A stretch of DNA of 64,000 nt from NCBI RefSeq assembly GCF_028867935.1, contig NZ_JAPQNS010000002.1:372001-436000 (forward strand), given 5' to 3'. Source of the stretch: Flavobacterium sp. SUN052. GTDB taxonomy: Bacteria > Bacteroidota > Bacteroidia > Flavobacteriales > Flavobacteriaceae. Shown here piece by piece: positions 50,796 to 59,288 of the stretch. Within the stretch, counting starts at the first letter, position 1; the number at the start of each line of letters is the position of its first letter. The position numbers were made by a program, and so were the translations under genes. The notes beneath the pieces are model-generated. The model was not told where the DNA came from, searched no databases, and saw only the letters and a program-made list of their open reading frames with translations.

Positions 50796-53318
50796 TTAGA
50801 CCCACTCTTTGGCCCGAATCTGGTCGCGGAGCGGCTCGAACTGTACGGTGGGATCTTTCACTGCTGGAGCATTCACGAAGTGAGTAAACCGCTTGCGGAG
50901 TTCGGGATTTTCTACGACTTCTTTCCACTCACAGGCGTAGGTGTCGACAATGAGCTGCATTTCGCGTTCCAGTTCGGCACCAATACCCAGCACATCGTCG
51001 ACCACAACGGCTTTAAGATAGGCCATGCCGCCGTCCATCTTGTTCAGCCAGGTGGCAGTGCGGGTCAGCGGATCGGCCGTTTTTACGTAGAACATCAGAA
51101 ACCGGTCGAGGAGCTTGACGCAGGTTTCTTTGTCTACATCGGAGGCCAGCAACTGAGCATGCTGAGGTTTGGCACCGCCATTTCCACACACGTACACATT
51201 CCAGCCTTTTTCGGTCGCAATTATACCAAAATCCTTACTCTGGGCTTCGGCACATTCGCGGGTGCAGCCCGACACACCCGATTTTAGCTTGTGGGGAGAC
51301 CGCAGCCCTTTGTAGCGGTTTTCCAGCTCAACGGCAAACGTGACGGAATCCTGAACACCAAACCGGCACCAGGTGGTACCCACGCAGCTTTTTACCGTTC
51401 GGAGCGACTTTCCGTAGGCATGACCACTCTCGAAACCAACGGCAATCAGCTTTTCCCAAATGTCGGGCAAATCGCCCACGTGCGCCCCAAACAGGTCGAT
51501 GCGCTGACCACCCGTAATTTTGGTATAGAGACCATATTGTTGGGCCACCTGCCCCAGCACAATCAGTTTTTCGGGTGTGATTTCGCCACCGGCCACGCGC
51601 GGTACCACCGAATACGTACCACCCCGCTGAATATTGGCTAGGAACCGATCATTTGAATCCTGGATGGGCGCCCGGTCACTGGTCAAAATGTTCTCGTTCC
51701 AGAGGCTTGCCAGAATAGAAGCTATGGCTGGTTTACATACTTCGCAACCGTCATTGCGACCTAGTTGGTCGAGTACGCTGGTGTACGTTTTCAGTTCATT
51801 AATTTTAATCAGGTCAAACAGCTCCTGGCGAGTGTAGTCAAAATGTTCACAGATAATATTGCGGACATACACGCCTTTTTGTTTCAGCACCCCTTGAATC
51901 AGGTCTTTTACCATGGGCGTACACCCTCCGCAACCCGTGCAGGCTTTGGTTGTTTTTTTGAGGCTGTCAATGGTATCATTGCCCTTTTCGCCAATCTCAT
52001 GACAGAGCATAGCCTTGGTGATAGCTTCGCAGGAACAGATTAAGGCCTCGTCGGGTAAACCCATGACGCCCGCCCCCGCTTCTTCGCCCCCTCTCGCCCC
52101 CAGAATCAGGTCCTCAGGGTCGGGCGGGATAATGGTCTTGTTCTTGCAGGTTTGCAACAGCATATTATACTGATCGGCATCACCCACCAGAATGCCGCCC
52201 AGCAGTTCGCGACCATCGACCGAAATATTCAGGCGTTTATAAACCCCCTTAGCTTTGTTTTCGTACACGATAGTGCGGCAGCCAGCCGGGTCGGAGGCAA
52301 ACGGGTCGCCAAAGGAGCCAACGTCGGTGCCGATCAGCTTGAGCTTCGTCGACATGTCGTAAGGTTTGAACTCCTTATGGTCGCCTACCAGTCGCGAGGC
52401 AACAACATCGGCCATTTCGTAGCCCGGAGCCACCAGCCCATAAATCATGTGGTGAGCCACCGCACATTCGCCGATGGCAAAAATGGCGGGATCAGACGTT
52501 TGCAGCGCATTATCGACAATAATTCCTCCGCGTGGGTGCGTTTCCAGACCCGATGATTTCGCCAGTTCATCGCGGGGTCGGATGCCGGCTGAGATCACCA
52601 GCATATCGACGGCTAAGGATGACCCGTCAGCAAACTGCATACCCGTAATGCATTCATCACCGGTGATCTGCTGCGTACTTTTGGAGAGATGAATCTGTAA
52701 CCCCAGCGACTCCAGCTGCCGCTGCAACACGCCCGACCCGGCATCGTCGATCTGGCGGGGCATCAGGCGGGTGGCAAACTCAACCACGTGCGCTTCTTCC
52801 AGGCCCAGATCGAGCAGGGCTTTGGCAGCCTCCAGCCCCAGCAACCCGCCACCCAGAACAGCTCCCCGACGCGCCTTGCGGGCGTACGACTGAATTAGAT
52901 CGAGGTCTTCAATGGTGCGATACACAAACACGCCATCTTTTTCGACACCAGCCACGGGTGGCACAAACGCCCCGGACCCGGTAGCCAGCACCAGATAGTC
53001 ATAAGGTACTACGACACCGTGGTGAGACCGAACCTGTTTACGCTCCCGATCAATGTCGACTACCGGATCGGTGAGATAAAGCGTAATTCCGTTGTCGGCA
53101 TACCAGTGCTGGGGAGCCAGCGTCAGATCGTCGGCCGTTTTACCATCAAAATACGCACTCAAATGAACGCGGTCGTAGGCCACACGTGGTTCTTCCCCAA
53201 AAACCGTGATGGCAAATCGTTGACCGCTTTTTTCTTTAGCAGTCAGCTTTTCGCAGAATTTGTAGCCTACCATGCCATTGCCAATGACGACGACACGAGT
53301 GTTTGTGTTAGTTATCAT
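50796..53318 (-). CDS. nirB: Assimilatory nitrite reductase large subunit, NAD(P)H-dependent
   Basis: 840 residues, full length. In order: FAD/NAD-binding domain (GNGMVGYKFCEKL; GGGLLGLEAAKALL), BFD-like [2Fe-2S] domain (ICSCEAITKAMLCHEIG, ACTGCGGCTPM), ferredoxin-like half domain, and sirohaem/4Fe-4S domain with Cys ligands in VKSCVGTTWCRFG and SGVSGCTRECAEAQ. It takes electrons from NAD(P)H and reduces nitrite to ammonium in the cytoplasm. Divergent from cobA, which makes its sirohaem. A candidate promoter is at 53417-53410 on the same strand. Confidence 0.96.
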   Translation of the reverse strand: MITNTNTRVVVIGNGMVGYKFCEKLTAKEKSGQRFAITVFGEEPRVAYDRVHLSAYFDGKTADDLTLAPQHWYADNGITLYLTDPVVDIDRERKQVRSHHGVVVPYDYLVLATGSGAFVPPVAGVEKDGVFVYRTIEDLDLIQSYARKARRGAVLGGGLLGLEAAKALLDLGLEEAHVVEFATRLMPRQIDDAGSGVLQRQLESLGLQIHLSKSTQQITGDECITGMQFADGSSLAVDMLVISAGIRPRDELAKSSGLETHPRGGIIVDNALQTSDPAIFAIGECAVAHHMIYGLVAPGYEMADVVASRLVGDHKEFKPYDMSTKLKLIGTDVGSFGDPFASDPAGCRTIVYENKAKGVYKRLNISVDGRELLGGILVGDADQYNMLLQTCKNKTIIPPDPEDLILGARGGEEAGAGVMGLPDEALICSCEAITKAMLCHEIGEKGNDTIDSLKKTTKACTGCGGCTPMVKDLIQGVLKQKGVYVRNIICEHFDYTRQELFDLIKINELKTYTSVLDQLGRNDGCEVCKPAIASILASLWNENILTSDRAPIQDSNDRFLANIQRGGTYSVVPRVAGGEITPEKLIVLGQVAQQYGLYTKITGGQRIDLFGAHVGDLPDIWEKLIAVGFESGHAYGKSLRTVKSCVGTTWCRFGVQDSVTFAVELENRYKGLRSPHKLKSGVSGCTRECAEAQSKDFGIIATEKGWNVYVCGNGGAKPQHAQLLASDVDKETCVKLLDRFLMFYVKTADPLTRTATWLNKMDGGMAYLKAVVVDDVLGIGAELEREMQLIVDTYACEWKEVVENPELRKRFTHFVNAPAVKDPTVQFEPLRDQIRAKEWV

Positions 53319-53409
53319 AGTTAGAGTTAACTATAAAATTATAAAAACCCTGATTATTTTTGGTACTTATCTAAGTTAGACCCCCATCTATACTTAGAAT
53401 ACTGTGGTT

Positions 53410-53417
53410 CAAATTTA
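53410..53417 (-). promoter_or_regulatory. Candidate promoter of the nirBD operon
   Basis: The minus strand reads TAAATTTG (TAnnTTTG). Predicted start near 53403, an 85-nt leader. The -33 box is weak (ATTG 21 nt upstream). Confidence 0.35.
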
Positions 53418-53491
53418 AACTAATATTTACCATAAATACAATATATAATTTGTCATTAACTCAATTTTAAAGCTAATTTTTTTGAAAAACA

Positions 53492-53522
53492 CTTGTTTTC
53501 TGAAATTATGCCTCTACTTTTG
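53492..53522 (+). promoter_or_regulatory. Candidate promoter of cobA and the nitrate operon
   Basis: CTTG at 53492-53495 (one mismatch to TTTG) and TACTTTTG at 53515-53522 with 19-nt spacing, close to the Bacteroidota ideal. Predicted start near 53529, 70 nt before the ATG. Confidence 0.5.
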
Positions 53523-53547
53523 AATCAGAAATCAGCTATAGTTATAA

Positions 53548-53565
53548 TGTACTATTCATAGTACA
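53548..53565. promoter_or_regulatory. 18-bp palindrome upstream of cobA: candidate operator
   Basis: tgtacta-ttca-tagtaca, perfect 7-bp arms. It lies 20-37 bp after the predicted cobA transcript start, where a bound regulator or mRNA hairpin could act. It also lies in the divergent region with nirB. Confidence 0.4.
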
Positions 53566-53598
53566 ATACCAATAGTAACCTGATAACGATCACCAGCT

Positions 53599-54357
53599 AT
53601 GCAGCCAAAGCTAACACTCGTGGGGGCGGGTCCGGGCGACGGAGAATTGATCACTTTAAAAGGGGTCAGGGCGCTTCGGCAAGCCGATGTTGTTTTATAC
53701 GACGACCTCACCAATCATACCTTGCTGGACTTTGCGCCTGAAGCCGCACTCAAGATGTACGTTGGCAAACGGGCTGGAAAAGCTTCATTTACGCAGGAAG
53801 AAATCAACGAACTGATTGTCCGACTCGCGCAGGAGCATGGACATATAGTGCGGCTCAAGGGGGGTGACCCGTATGTGTTCGGGCGCGGTTTTGAAGAGCA
53901 GGCCTATGCTCGTCAGTATGGAATTCAGTGTGAAGTTATACCGGGTGTGTCGAGTTGTATAGCGGTACCGGCCGCGCAGGGAATTCCGGTAACGAGCCGG
54001 GGCATCAGCGAGAGTTTCTGGGTCATTACGGGCACGACCCGTAACGGCGAACTCTCCGATGATTTGCGGTTGGCCGTTCAGTCGAAAGCAACGGTCGTTG
54101 TGTTGATGGGCATGCGTAAACTGGGTGAATTATGCAGACTGTATTGCCAGGCCGGACGCGGCCATTTGCCCATGGCAATCGTGCAGAACGGGACACGTGC
54201 TGATGAGCAGTGCGTGATTGGTCAGGTCTGGAACATGCCGACATTGGCCGCAGAGCATGGCGTGGGGGCGCCGGCTGTGCTGGTTATCGGCGACGTTGTT
54301 GCGTTGCATCCGTCGTATTTGGCGGAATCGCTGCGGAACGTCTCGATGGCCTACTAA
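53599..54357 (+). CDS. cobA: Uroporphyrinogen-III C-methyltransferase
   Basis: SAM-dependent methylase of 252 residues making precorrin-2, the first step to sirohaem. Motifs: VGAGPGDGELITLKGVRALR at the N-terminus, KGGDPYVFGRGFEE, VIPGVSSCIAVPAAQGIPVT, and GTRADEQCVIG. There is no fused CysG-type oxidase/chelatase part, so a separate enzyme must finish sirohaem. Position beside nirB fits a role in cofactor supply for nitrite reductase. Confidence 0.94.
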   Translation: MQPKLTLVGAGPGDGELITLKGVRALRQADVVLYDDLTNHTLLDFAPEAALKMYVGKRAGKASFTQEEINELIVRLAQEHGHIVRLKGGDPYVFGRGFEEQAYARQYGIQCEVIPGVSSCIAVPAAQGIPVTSRGISESFWVITGTTRNGELSDDLRLAVQSKATVVVLMGMRKLGELCRLYCQAGRGHLPMAIVQNGTRADEQCVIGQVWNMPTLAAEHGVGAPAVLVIGDVVALHPSYLAESLRNVSMAY

Positions 54358-54363
54358 AAAAAA

Positions 54364-54396
54364 GCCGATCCGGTGTGGGGGCACCTTTGGATCGGC
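54364..54396. terminator. Hairpin after cobA
   Basis: gccgatcc/ggatcggc (8 bp) plus inner ggtg/cacc, six bases after the cobA stop codon. On the minus strand eight T follow; on the plus strand ggggttttt follows 10 bp later. It may end or attenuate transcription between cobA and the downstream transport genes. Confidence 0.55.
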
Positions 54397-54630
54397 CAAT
54401 CGGGGTTTTTGTCTATGCTTAACACAAACGATTCAAAGAAAATGAAAAAAAAAGGCTAAAGCAAATCTGCGTCTTCTCGCTACTGGCCACTTTATAGTCC
54501 GCCAGACCTTTCTACTAAGTCTTCAGAGCCGCCTTTCTGTGCCGCTCAACACGCTCTTACCCAAATGAGGTAAGCCCACTCTCTGTTGCCTGTACCATTC
54601 ATTTTCTTCTTAATCTGATTGCCTATTTTT
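54397..54630 (+). promoter_or_regulatory. Leader region of the nitrate transport genes
   Basis: No gene. A small hairpin cttacc-caaatga-ggtaag lies at 54556-54574. No TAnnTTTG box was seen, so the porin gene may be read through from cobA or use another promoter type. Confidence 0.35.
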
Positions 54631-56181
54631 ATGAAATCTACCATCAAATGGGTGTCATTAGCATGCGTAATCCTGCTGATAACCCAGTCCACCTTATTTG
54701 CTCAGTTCTCACTTGTTGGCCAAGTTCGTACCCGTACCGAGCTACGGAATGGCCTTGGTAATCTGGCGCCCAAAGATGCACCAGCCGCTTTTTTTACATC
54801 CCAGCGTACCCGCCTGACGTTTGGCTATAAGTGGGATCGCGTACAATTTCAAACCTCCGTTCAGGATATTCGCGTATGGGGACAGGATGCCTCAACCATC
54901 AATAATGCCGACGGCAACCGCCTGATGGTGCACGAAGCCTGGGCCGAAGTAACACTGGCTAACAGTGCCGACACGACGATCAAGTTTAAACCGATTCAGA
55001 ATCTCTCGCTTAAAATAGGCCGTCAGGAGCTTGTATACGACGATGTGCGCCTGTTGGGTAACCTCGACTGGTTACAACAGGGACGCCGGTTCGATGCGGC
55101 TTTGCTGAAAGCACAGCACATGGGTTGGGCCCTTGACCTGGGGGTTGGCTTCAACCAAAACACCGACGCTTTCGGTACCGTAGGCGATAATTACACACCG
55201 GGCAACGTAGCCGCTTCGGCCTTGTCGAACAAAAACGTGACACTGGCGATCCCAGCTGGTTTTATTCCAACCGCCGGAAAGGGTGGTGCGCCGGTGTTAG
55301 CAACGCCCTTGAGCACAAACGGCCAGAACCAACAGTTCAAGTCGTTCCAGATGGCGTACCTGACGCGCAAATTCAATCAGACAAAATTCTCAGCGCTCTT
55401 CTTTAAAGACGACTTTCAGAAGTACCGGGCCGACTCACTTGGAAGCGCAGCGGCTGGTTACGTATATGGCAGGCGTTATGACGTGGCCGGTACCAATTCG
55501 CGCCTAACATACGGGGCCATGCTGACGGGTCAGTTGGGCAATACGTCGTCCAGATTAGGCAAAGTTCAATGGCAGGCGTTTGCTTACGGACAGGGCGGCA
55601 AAGATCGTGATGGTCTGAGCTACAAAAAAGCGTATCACTACGGGGGTAACGTTATGTTCCAGAAAGGGCTGTTGAGCGTTGGCCCCGGTTATGAAGTGCT
55701 GTCTGGCAATGATGCAACCACGATTAAGGCTGGCCAAACAAGCCGTTTTGATCCGCTTTATGGCACCCCACACCGCCACTGGGGATACATGGACTATTTC
55801 TACGTGGGTACCGGCTCGCCAGCGGGTGGGTTAAAAGATGCCTTCCTGAAGTTCAAGTACACCGGAACCCGGCTGACCACAACTTTCGATGTCCACTATT
55901 TTGCACTAGCAGCCCCCACCTACAATAAAATGGCTGATGCGCCTACGGGCTCACTCCTGAACTCCAAACTGGGAATGGAATATGACTTTGTGGCCAACTA
56001 CACGCTTAACAAGTTTACCAGCCTCGAATTTGGCTACTCGCTCATGAATGGCACAAACAGCCTGGAATATGCCAAGCAAGGCACCATGAATGCCAAGAGT
56101 AAAGTTGGCACCTGGTCTTACCTAATGATCAACATTCGCCCGGACTTTTTCTACGCCAAACCCGTTGCCATCCGTCAATAA
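54631..56181 (+). CDS. Outer-membrane beta-barrel, alginate-export family
   Basis: 516 residues from ATG 54631; a TTG start 12 bp earlier is not needed. A signal peptide (WVSLACVILLITQSTLFAQ) precedes a porin-like barrel with many amphipathic strands (RTRLTFGYKWDRVQFQTSVQ, LSLKIGRQELVYDDVRLLG, TTTFDVHYFALA) and an aromatic-rich end. The Alginate_exp family includes AlgE, but similar barrels occur in Bacteroidota beside nitrate genes. With sumT upstream and nrtABC downstream it probably passes nitrate or nitrite over the outer membrane. Confidence 0.8.
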   Translation: MKSTIKWVSLACVILLITQSTLFAQFSLVGQVRTRTELRNGLGNLAPKDAPAAFFTSQRTRLTFGYKWDRVQFQTSVQDIRVWGQDASTINNADGNRLMVHEAWAEVTLANSADTTIKFKPIQNLSLKIGRQELVYDDVRLLGNLDWLQQGRRFDAALLKAQHMGWALDLGVGFNQNTDAFGTVGDNYTPGNVAASALSNKNVTLAIPAGFIPTAGKGGAPVLATPLSTNGQNQQFKSFQMAYLTRKFNQTKFSALFFKDDFQKYRADSLGSAAAGYVYGRRYDVAGTNSRLTYGAMLTGQLGNTSSRLGKVQWQAFAYGQGGKDRDGLSYKKAYHYGGNVMFQKGLLSVGPGYEVLSGNDATTIKAGQTSRFDPLYGTPHRHWGYMDYFYVGTGSPAGGLKDAFLKFKYTGTRLTTTFDVHYFALAAPTYNKMADAPTGSLLNSKLGMEYDFVANYTLNKFTSLEFGYSLMNGTNSLEYAKQGTMNAKSKVGTWSYLMINIRPDFFYAKPVAIRQ

Positions 56182-56205
56182 CCCACTACTTAAAAACGGA
56201 ATCAA

Positions 56206-57414
56206 ATGAAAAAGACATACATTCTATTTTTTGCTCTGATTGCAATTTCGGTAGCGACTGTTGCCACCATGATGGCCCTGAAGCCGGCTGCTGAACCCAT
56301 TCGTTTGGGTTTTATCCCGCTCACCGATTGCGCTCCGCTGGTTGTTGCCAAAGAGATGGGCTTCTTTCAGAAACACGGGGTCGATGTGGTACTGACCAAG
56401 GAAGCCTCATGGGCAAACATCCGTGATAAAGTGCTTAACGGTGAACTCGATGGCGCTCACTGCCTCTTTTCAATGCCATTTTCCGTGTACACAGGCATCG
56501 GTGGCAAAGCAGGTTCTGAGATGAAGATCGCCATGGTGCTGAATAACAACGGTCAGGCTATTACACTCTCTAAAGATTTCTGTGGGCTGGTGGGCTTTAA
56601 GGAAATGGGCAAAGTGGCAGCTGCCGTGAAAAATGTGCAGAGCCGTAAAGAAGTAACCTTCGCCATGACCTTTCCCGGCGGCACTCACGATATGTGGCTC
56701 CGTAACTGGATGGCTGCGGCTGGCATCAACCAGAAATCGGTAGGCATTATCACGATCCCCCCACCGCAAATGGTTGCAAACATGCGGGTTGATAACATGG
56801 AAGGTTTTTCGGTTGGTGAGCCCTGGAACAGCGTGGCAGCTGCGCAGAATGTGGGCTTCACGGAGATTGCGTCGCAGGATATCTGGAAACACCATCCCGA
56901 AAAAGCACTTGTTGTAAACAGTCAGTTTTCGACCGCCCGGCGCGAAGACCTCAAAAACGTAATGGCGGCTATACTGGAAGCCTGCCAATGGCTCGACAAT
57001 ATGGGTAACCGCAAAAAGGCGGCTGCCTGGTTAACCAAGCCCTACTACGTGAACGCTCCACTGGCCGCCATCGAGTCGCGTTTGATGGGCTCCAACGATC
57101 TGGGTTGCGAACTGGGCGTGCAGAAATACAAGGACGATTACATGACATTCTACAACAAGGGGTTTGTGAACATGCCCCGCAAAGCGCACGCGATGTGGTT
57201 TATGGCCCAGTACATGCGTTTTGGGATGATCAAAAGTGCGCCGGATTACAAAGGCATTGCCGAAAAGCTCGTCCTCGACGATCTCTACGCAGAGGTAGCT
57301 AAGTCGATGAATATCCCCCTGCCAACCGACGAAATGAAGTCGTTCAAGACCACCTATGATGTGGCTTTTGATCCCAATAACATCGGCGCGTATCTGGCGA
57401 GTGCTAAGAAGTAA
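56206..57414 (+). CDS. nrtA: Nitrate ABC transporter, substrate-binding protein (NrtA/CmpA-like)
   Basis: 402 residues. An N-terminal hydrophobic segment (ILFFALIAISVATVATMMAL) is a signal peptide or anchor; no lipobox Cys is seen. The mature part follows NrtA: IRLGFIPLTDCAPLVVAKEM, FFQKHGVDVVLTKEASWANI, GAHCLFSMPFSVYTGIGG, and WNSVAAAQNVGF. It captures nitrate (or nitrite) in the periplasm and delivers it to NrtB. It follows the porin gene by 24 bp. Confidence 0.92.
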   Translation: MKKTYILFFALIAISVATVATMMALKPAAEPIRLGFIPLTDCAPLVVAKEMGFFQKHGVDVVLTKEASWANIRDKVLNGELDGAHCLFSMPFSVYTGIGGKAGSEMKIAMVLNNNGQAITLSKDFCGLVGFKEMGKVAAAVKNVQSRKEVTFAMTFPGGTHDMWLRNWMAAAGINQKSVGIITIPPPQMVANMRVDNMEGFSVGEPWNSVAAAQNVGFTEIASQDIWKHHPEKALVVNSQFSTARREDLKNVMAAILEACQWLDNMGNRKKAAAWLTKPYYVNAPLAAIESRLMGSNDLGCELGVQKYKDDYMTFYNKGFVNMPRKAHAMWFMAQYMRFGMIKSAPDYKGIAEKLVLDDLYAEVAKSMNIPLPTDEMKSFKTTYDVAFDPNNIGAYLASAKK

Positions 57415-57442
57415 GTATTCATAAACGTCAAATAGAACGATC

Positions 57443-58225
57443 ATGAACCGATTACTGAATTATCAAACCTATCTACCAGCCCTGTATTTCCTGGCGAGCA
57501 TGAGCATTCTGATAGGCATCTGGGGCCTGATTTCCGTGGTGACTAACAACGATATTCCTACTCCGGGAATGACATGGCTGGTTTTTAAAGAGATGATTGC
57601 AACGCCTTTTTACGATTACGGACCGAACGACAAAGGAATTGGCAATCAATTGGTTAGTTCACTAGGCCGCGTATTTACGGGTTTTGCACTGGGCACTGTA
57701 GTGGCGGTGCCATTAGGCTTGATCATGGGTGCCTCTCCGGTTGGGATGCGCCTGCTGAACCCCATCGTTCAGATTTTGCGCCCGGTCTCGCCCCTGGCTT
57801 GGTTTCCGCTGGGGCTGCTGGCATTCAAAGCGGCTGCCGGTGCCACCATCTTTATCATTTTCATTACGAGTTTGTGGCCTACGCTCATCAATACCGCCTT
57901 TGGTGTATCGAGCATTCCGCAGGACCACAAGAACGTAGCCAAAGCATTTGGTTTTTCAATCTGGCGCTACGTGCGGAGAGTCGTGATTCCGTACGCGCTG
58001 CCGCACATTATTACGGGTCTTCGTCTGAGTATGGGTGTGGCCTGGCTGGTCATTGTTGCGGGCGAAATGTTGTCGGGCGGTATGGGTATTGGCTTCTTTG
58101 TTTGGGATAGCTGGAACGCCCTGAGTCTCGAGAAAATCCTCTGCGCCATCCTGATCATCGGTACAGTGGGACTGCTGCTCGATAAGGGATTCGACGCTTT
58201 ACAGAAACAGTTTGCTTACAACTGA
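57443..58225 (+). CDS. nrtB: Nitrate ABC transporter permease
   Basis: 260 residues, about six membrane helices. The cytoplasmic EAA loop that meets the ATPase is visible as KAFGFSIWRYVRRVVIPYAL. Other parts match the binding-protein-dependent inner-membrane family (MGASPVGMRLLNPIVQILRP, SMGVAWLVIVAGEMLSGGMG). It lies 28 bp after nrtA and 10 bp before the ATPase gene. Confidence 0.93.
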   Translation: MNRLLNYQTYLPALYFLASMSILIGIWGLISVVTNNDIPTPGMTWLVFKEMIATPFYDYGPNDKGIGNQLVSSLGRVFTGFALGTVVAVPLGLIMGASPVGMRLLNPIVQILRPVSPLAWFPLGLLAFKAAAGATIFIIFITSLWPTLINTAFGVSSIPQDHKNVAKAFGFSIWRYVRRVVIPYALPHIITGLRLSMGVAWLVIVAGEMLSGGMGIGFFVWDSWNALSLEKILCAILIIGTVGLLLDKGFDALQKQFAYN

Positions 58226-58235
58226 TTAACGAACC

Positions 58236-59087
58236 ATGAACACGAACATCCAGACTACACTCGTTGATTCGGCCAATGAGTTCCATAAACTGTCGCGCCA
58301 AACCAACATCGACGTTCGCGACCTGACGATCTCGTTCAAAACTCCGAAAGGGGTCTACACGGCCGTCAAAGATATTAATCTACAAGTTGCCAAAGGCGAA
58401 ATCGTCAGCATCATCGGTCACTCCGGCTGCGGTAAATCGACGCTGATGAACGCGATTTCGGGCATGGTAAAGCCCACAAAAGGTGAGGTAGTGGCCAATG
58501 GTAAGATCGTAAAAGGGCCCGGCCCCGATCGGGGTATTGTATTCCAGAATTACTCACTGCTGCCCTGGTTGTCGGTTTACAAAAACATTCTGGAAGCGGT
58601 AGACTCAGTTATGCAGGACAAAACGCGGGCCGAAAAACTAACCATTGTCGAGGAGAATCTCAAGATGGTGAACCTGTGGGAACATAAAGACAAACTGCCG
58701 GGGCAACTGTCGGGGGGGATGAAACAGCGCGTGGCCATTGCCCGGGCCTTTGCCATCAACCCCAGCATTTTGTTGCTGGATGAGCCATTTGGGGCCCTGG
58801 ACGCCCTCACGAAAGGCTCCATGCACATCGAGTTGCTGAAACTCTGGAATCTGGATAACCGCAACAAGACTATCGTGATGGTCACCCACGACATCGAAGA
58901 AGCCATCTTTCTAAGCGACCGCGTGGTAGTGATGAACAACGGCCCCGAAGCCACCATCCGCGAGATTGTAGATGTGCCGCTGGACCGCCCCCGCAACAAA
59001 AAAGCCATTGCTCACGACACCGTCTACATGGATATTCACGACCATCTGCTGAATCTCCTGTTTGACAAATTCTCCATTGAAGATTAA
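58236..59087 (+). CDS. nrtD: Nitrate ABC transporter ATPase
   Basis: 283 residues, a single ABC ATPase domain without the substrate-binding-like tail of cyanobacterial NrtC. Walker A is GHSGCGKSTLMN, signature LSGGMKQRVAIARAF, Walker B ILLLDEPFGALDAL, and the His switch VTHDIEEA. About 25 N-terminal residues precede the domain. As a homodimer it would power NrtB. Last of the ABC transporter genes; a repeat element follows. Confidence 0.92.
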   Translation: MNTNIQTTLVDSANEFHKLSRQTNIDVRDLTISFKTPKGVYTAVKDINLQVAKGEIVSIIGHSGCGKSTLMNAISGMVKPTKGEVVANGKIVKGPGPDRGIVFQNYSLLPWLSVYKNILEAVDSVMQDKTRAEKLTIVEENLKMVNLWEHKDKLPGQLSGGMKQRVAIARAFAINPSILLLDEPFGALDALTKGSMHIELLKLWNLDNRNKTIVMVTHDIEEAIFLSDRVVVMNNGPEATIREIVDVPLDRPRNKKAIAHDTVYMDIHDHLLNLLFDKFSIED

Positions 59088-59092
59088 TCGTG

Positions 59093-59243
59093 ACTGGTGC
59101 GCTGGCGGGGGTATTTACCCGTGCCTATAAATCTAGTCAGCATTTGCTGACTCATGAAAAGCCAAGCATAGCTGCCAGTGAATACTGGCGATAATAGTAG
59201 GCACGGGTAAATACCCGCGCCAGCGTACAACCAGCGCACCAGT
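59093..59243. mobile_element. MITE-like nested inverted-repeat element
   Basis: Outer arms actggtgcgctgg (59093-59105) and ccagcgcaccagt (59231-59243) are perfect inverse complements. Within, 28-bp arms 59100-59127 and 59198-59225 pair with one mismatch (the arm contains gggtatttacccgtgcc). The central 70 bp hold two more hairpins, agtcagca/tgctgact and gccagt/actggc. gtg flanks the outer arms on both sides, a possible 3-bp target duplication. No gene inside. It sits between nrtD and the narK-like gene. Confidence 0.6.
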
Positions 59244-59288
59244 GTGAAACCCCCGCACCAGAGTGCTATTAATTTACTCAATCAAACT

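Noticed and set aside
58577..59008. 143-codon minus-strand frame
   Set aside because: Antisense to the ABC ATPase, whose Walker and signature motifs are intact.
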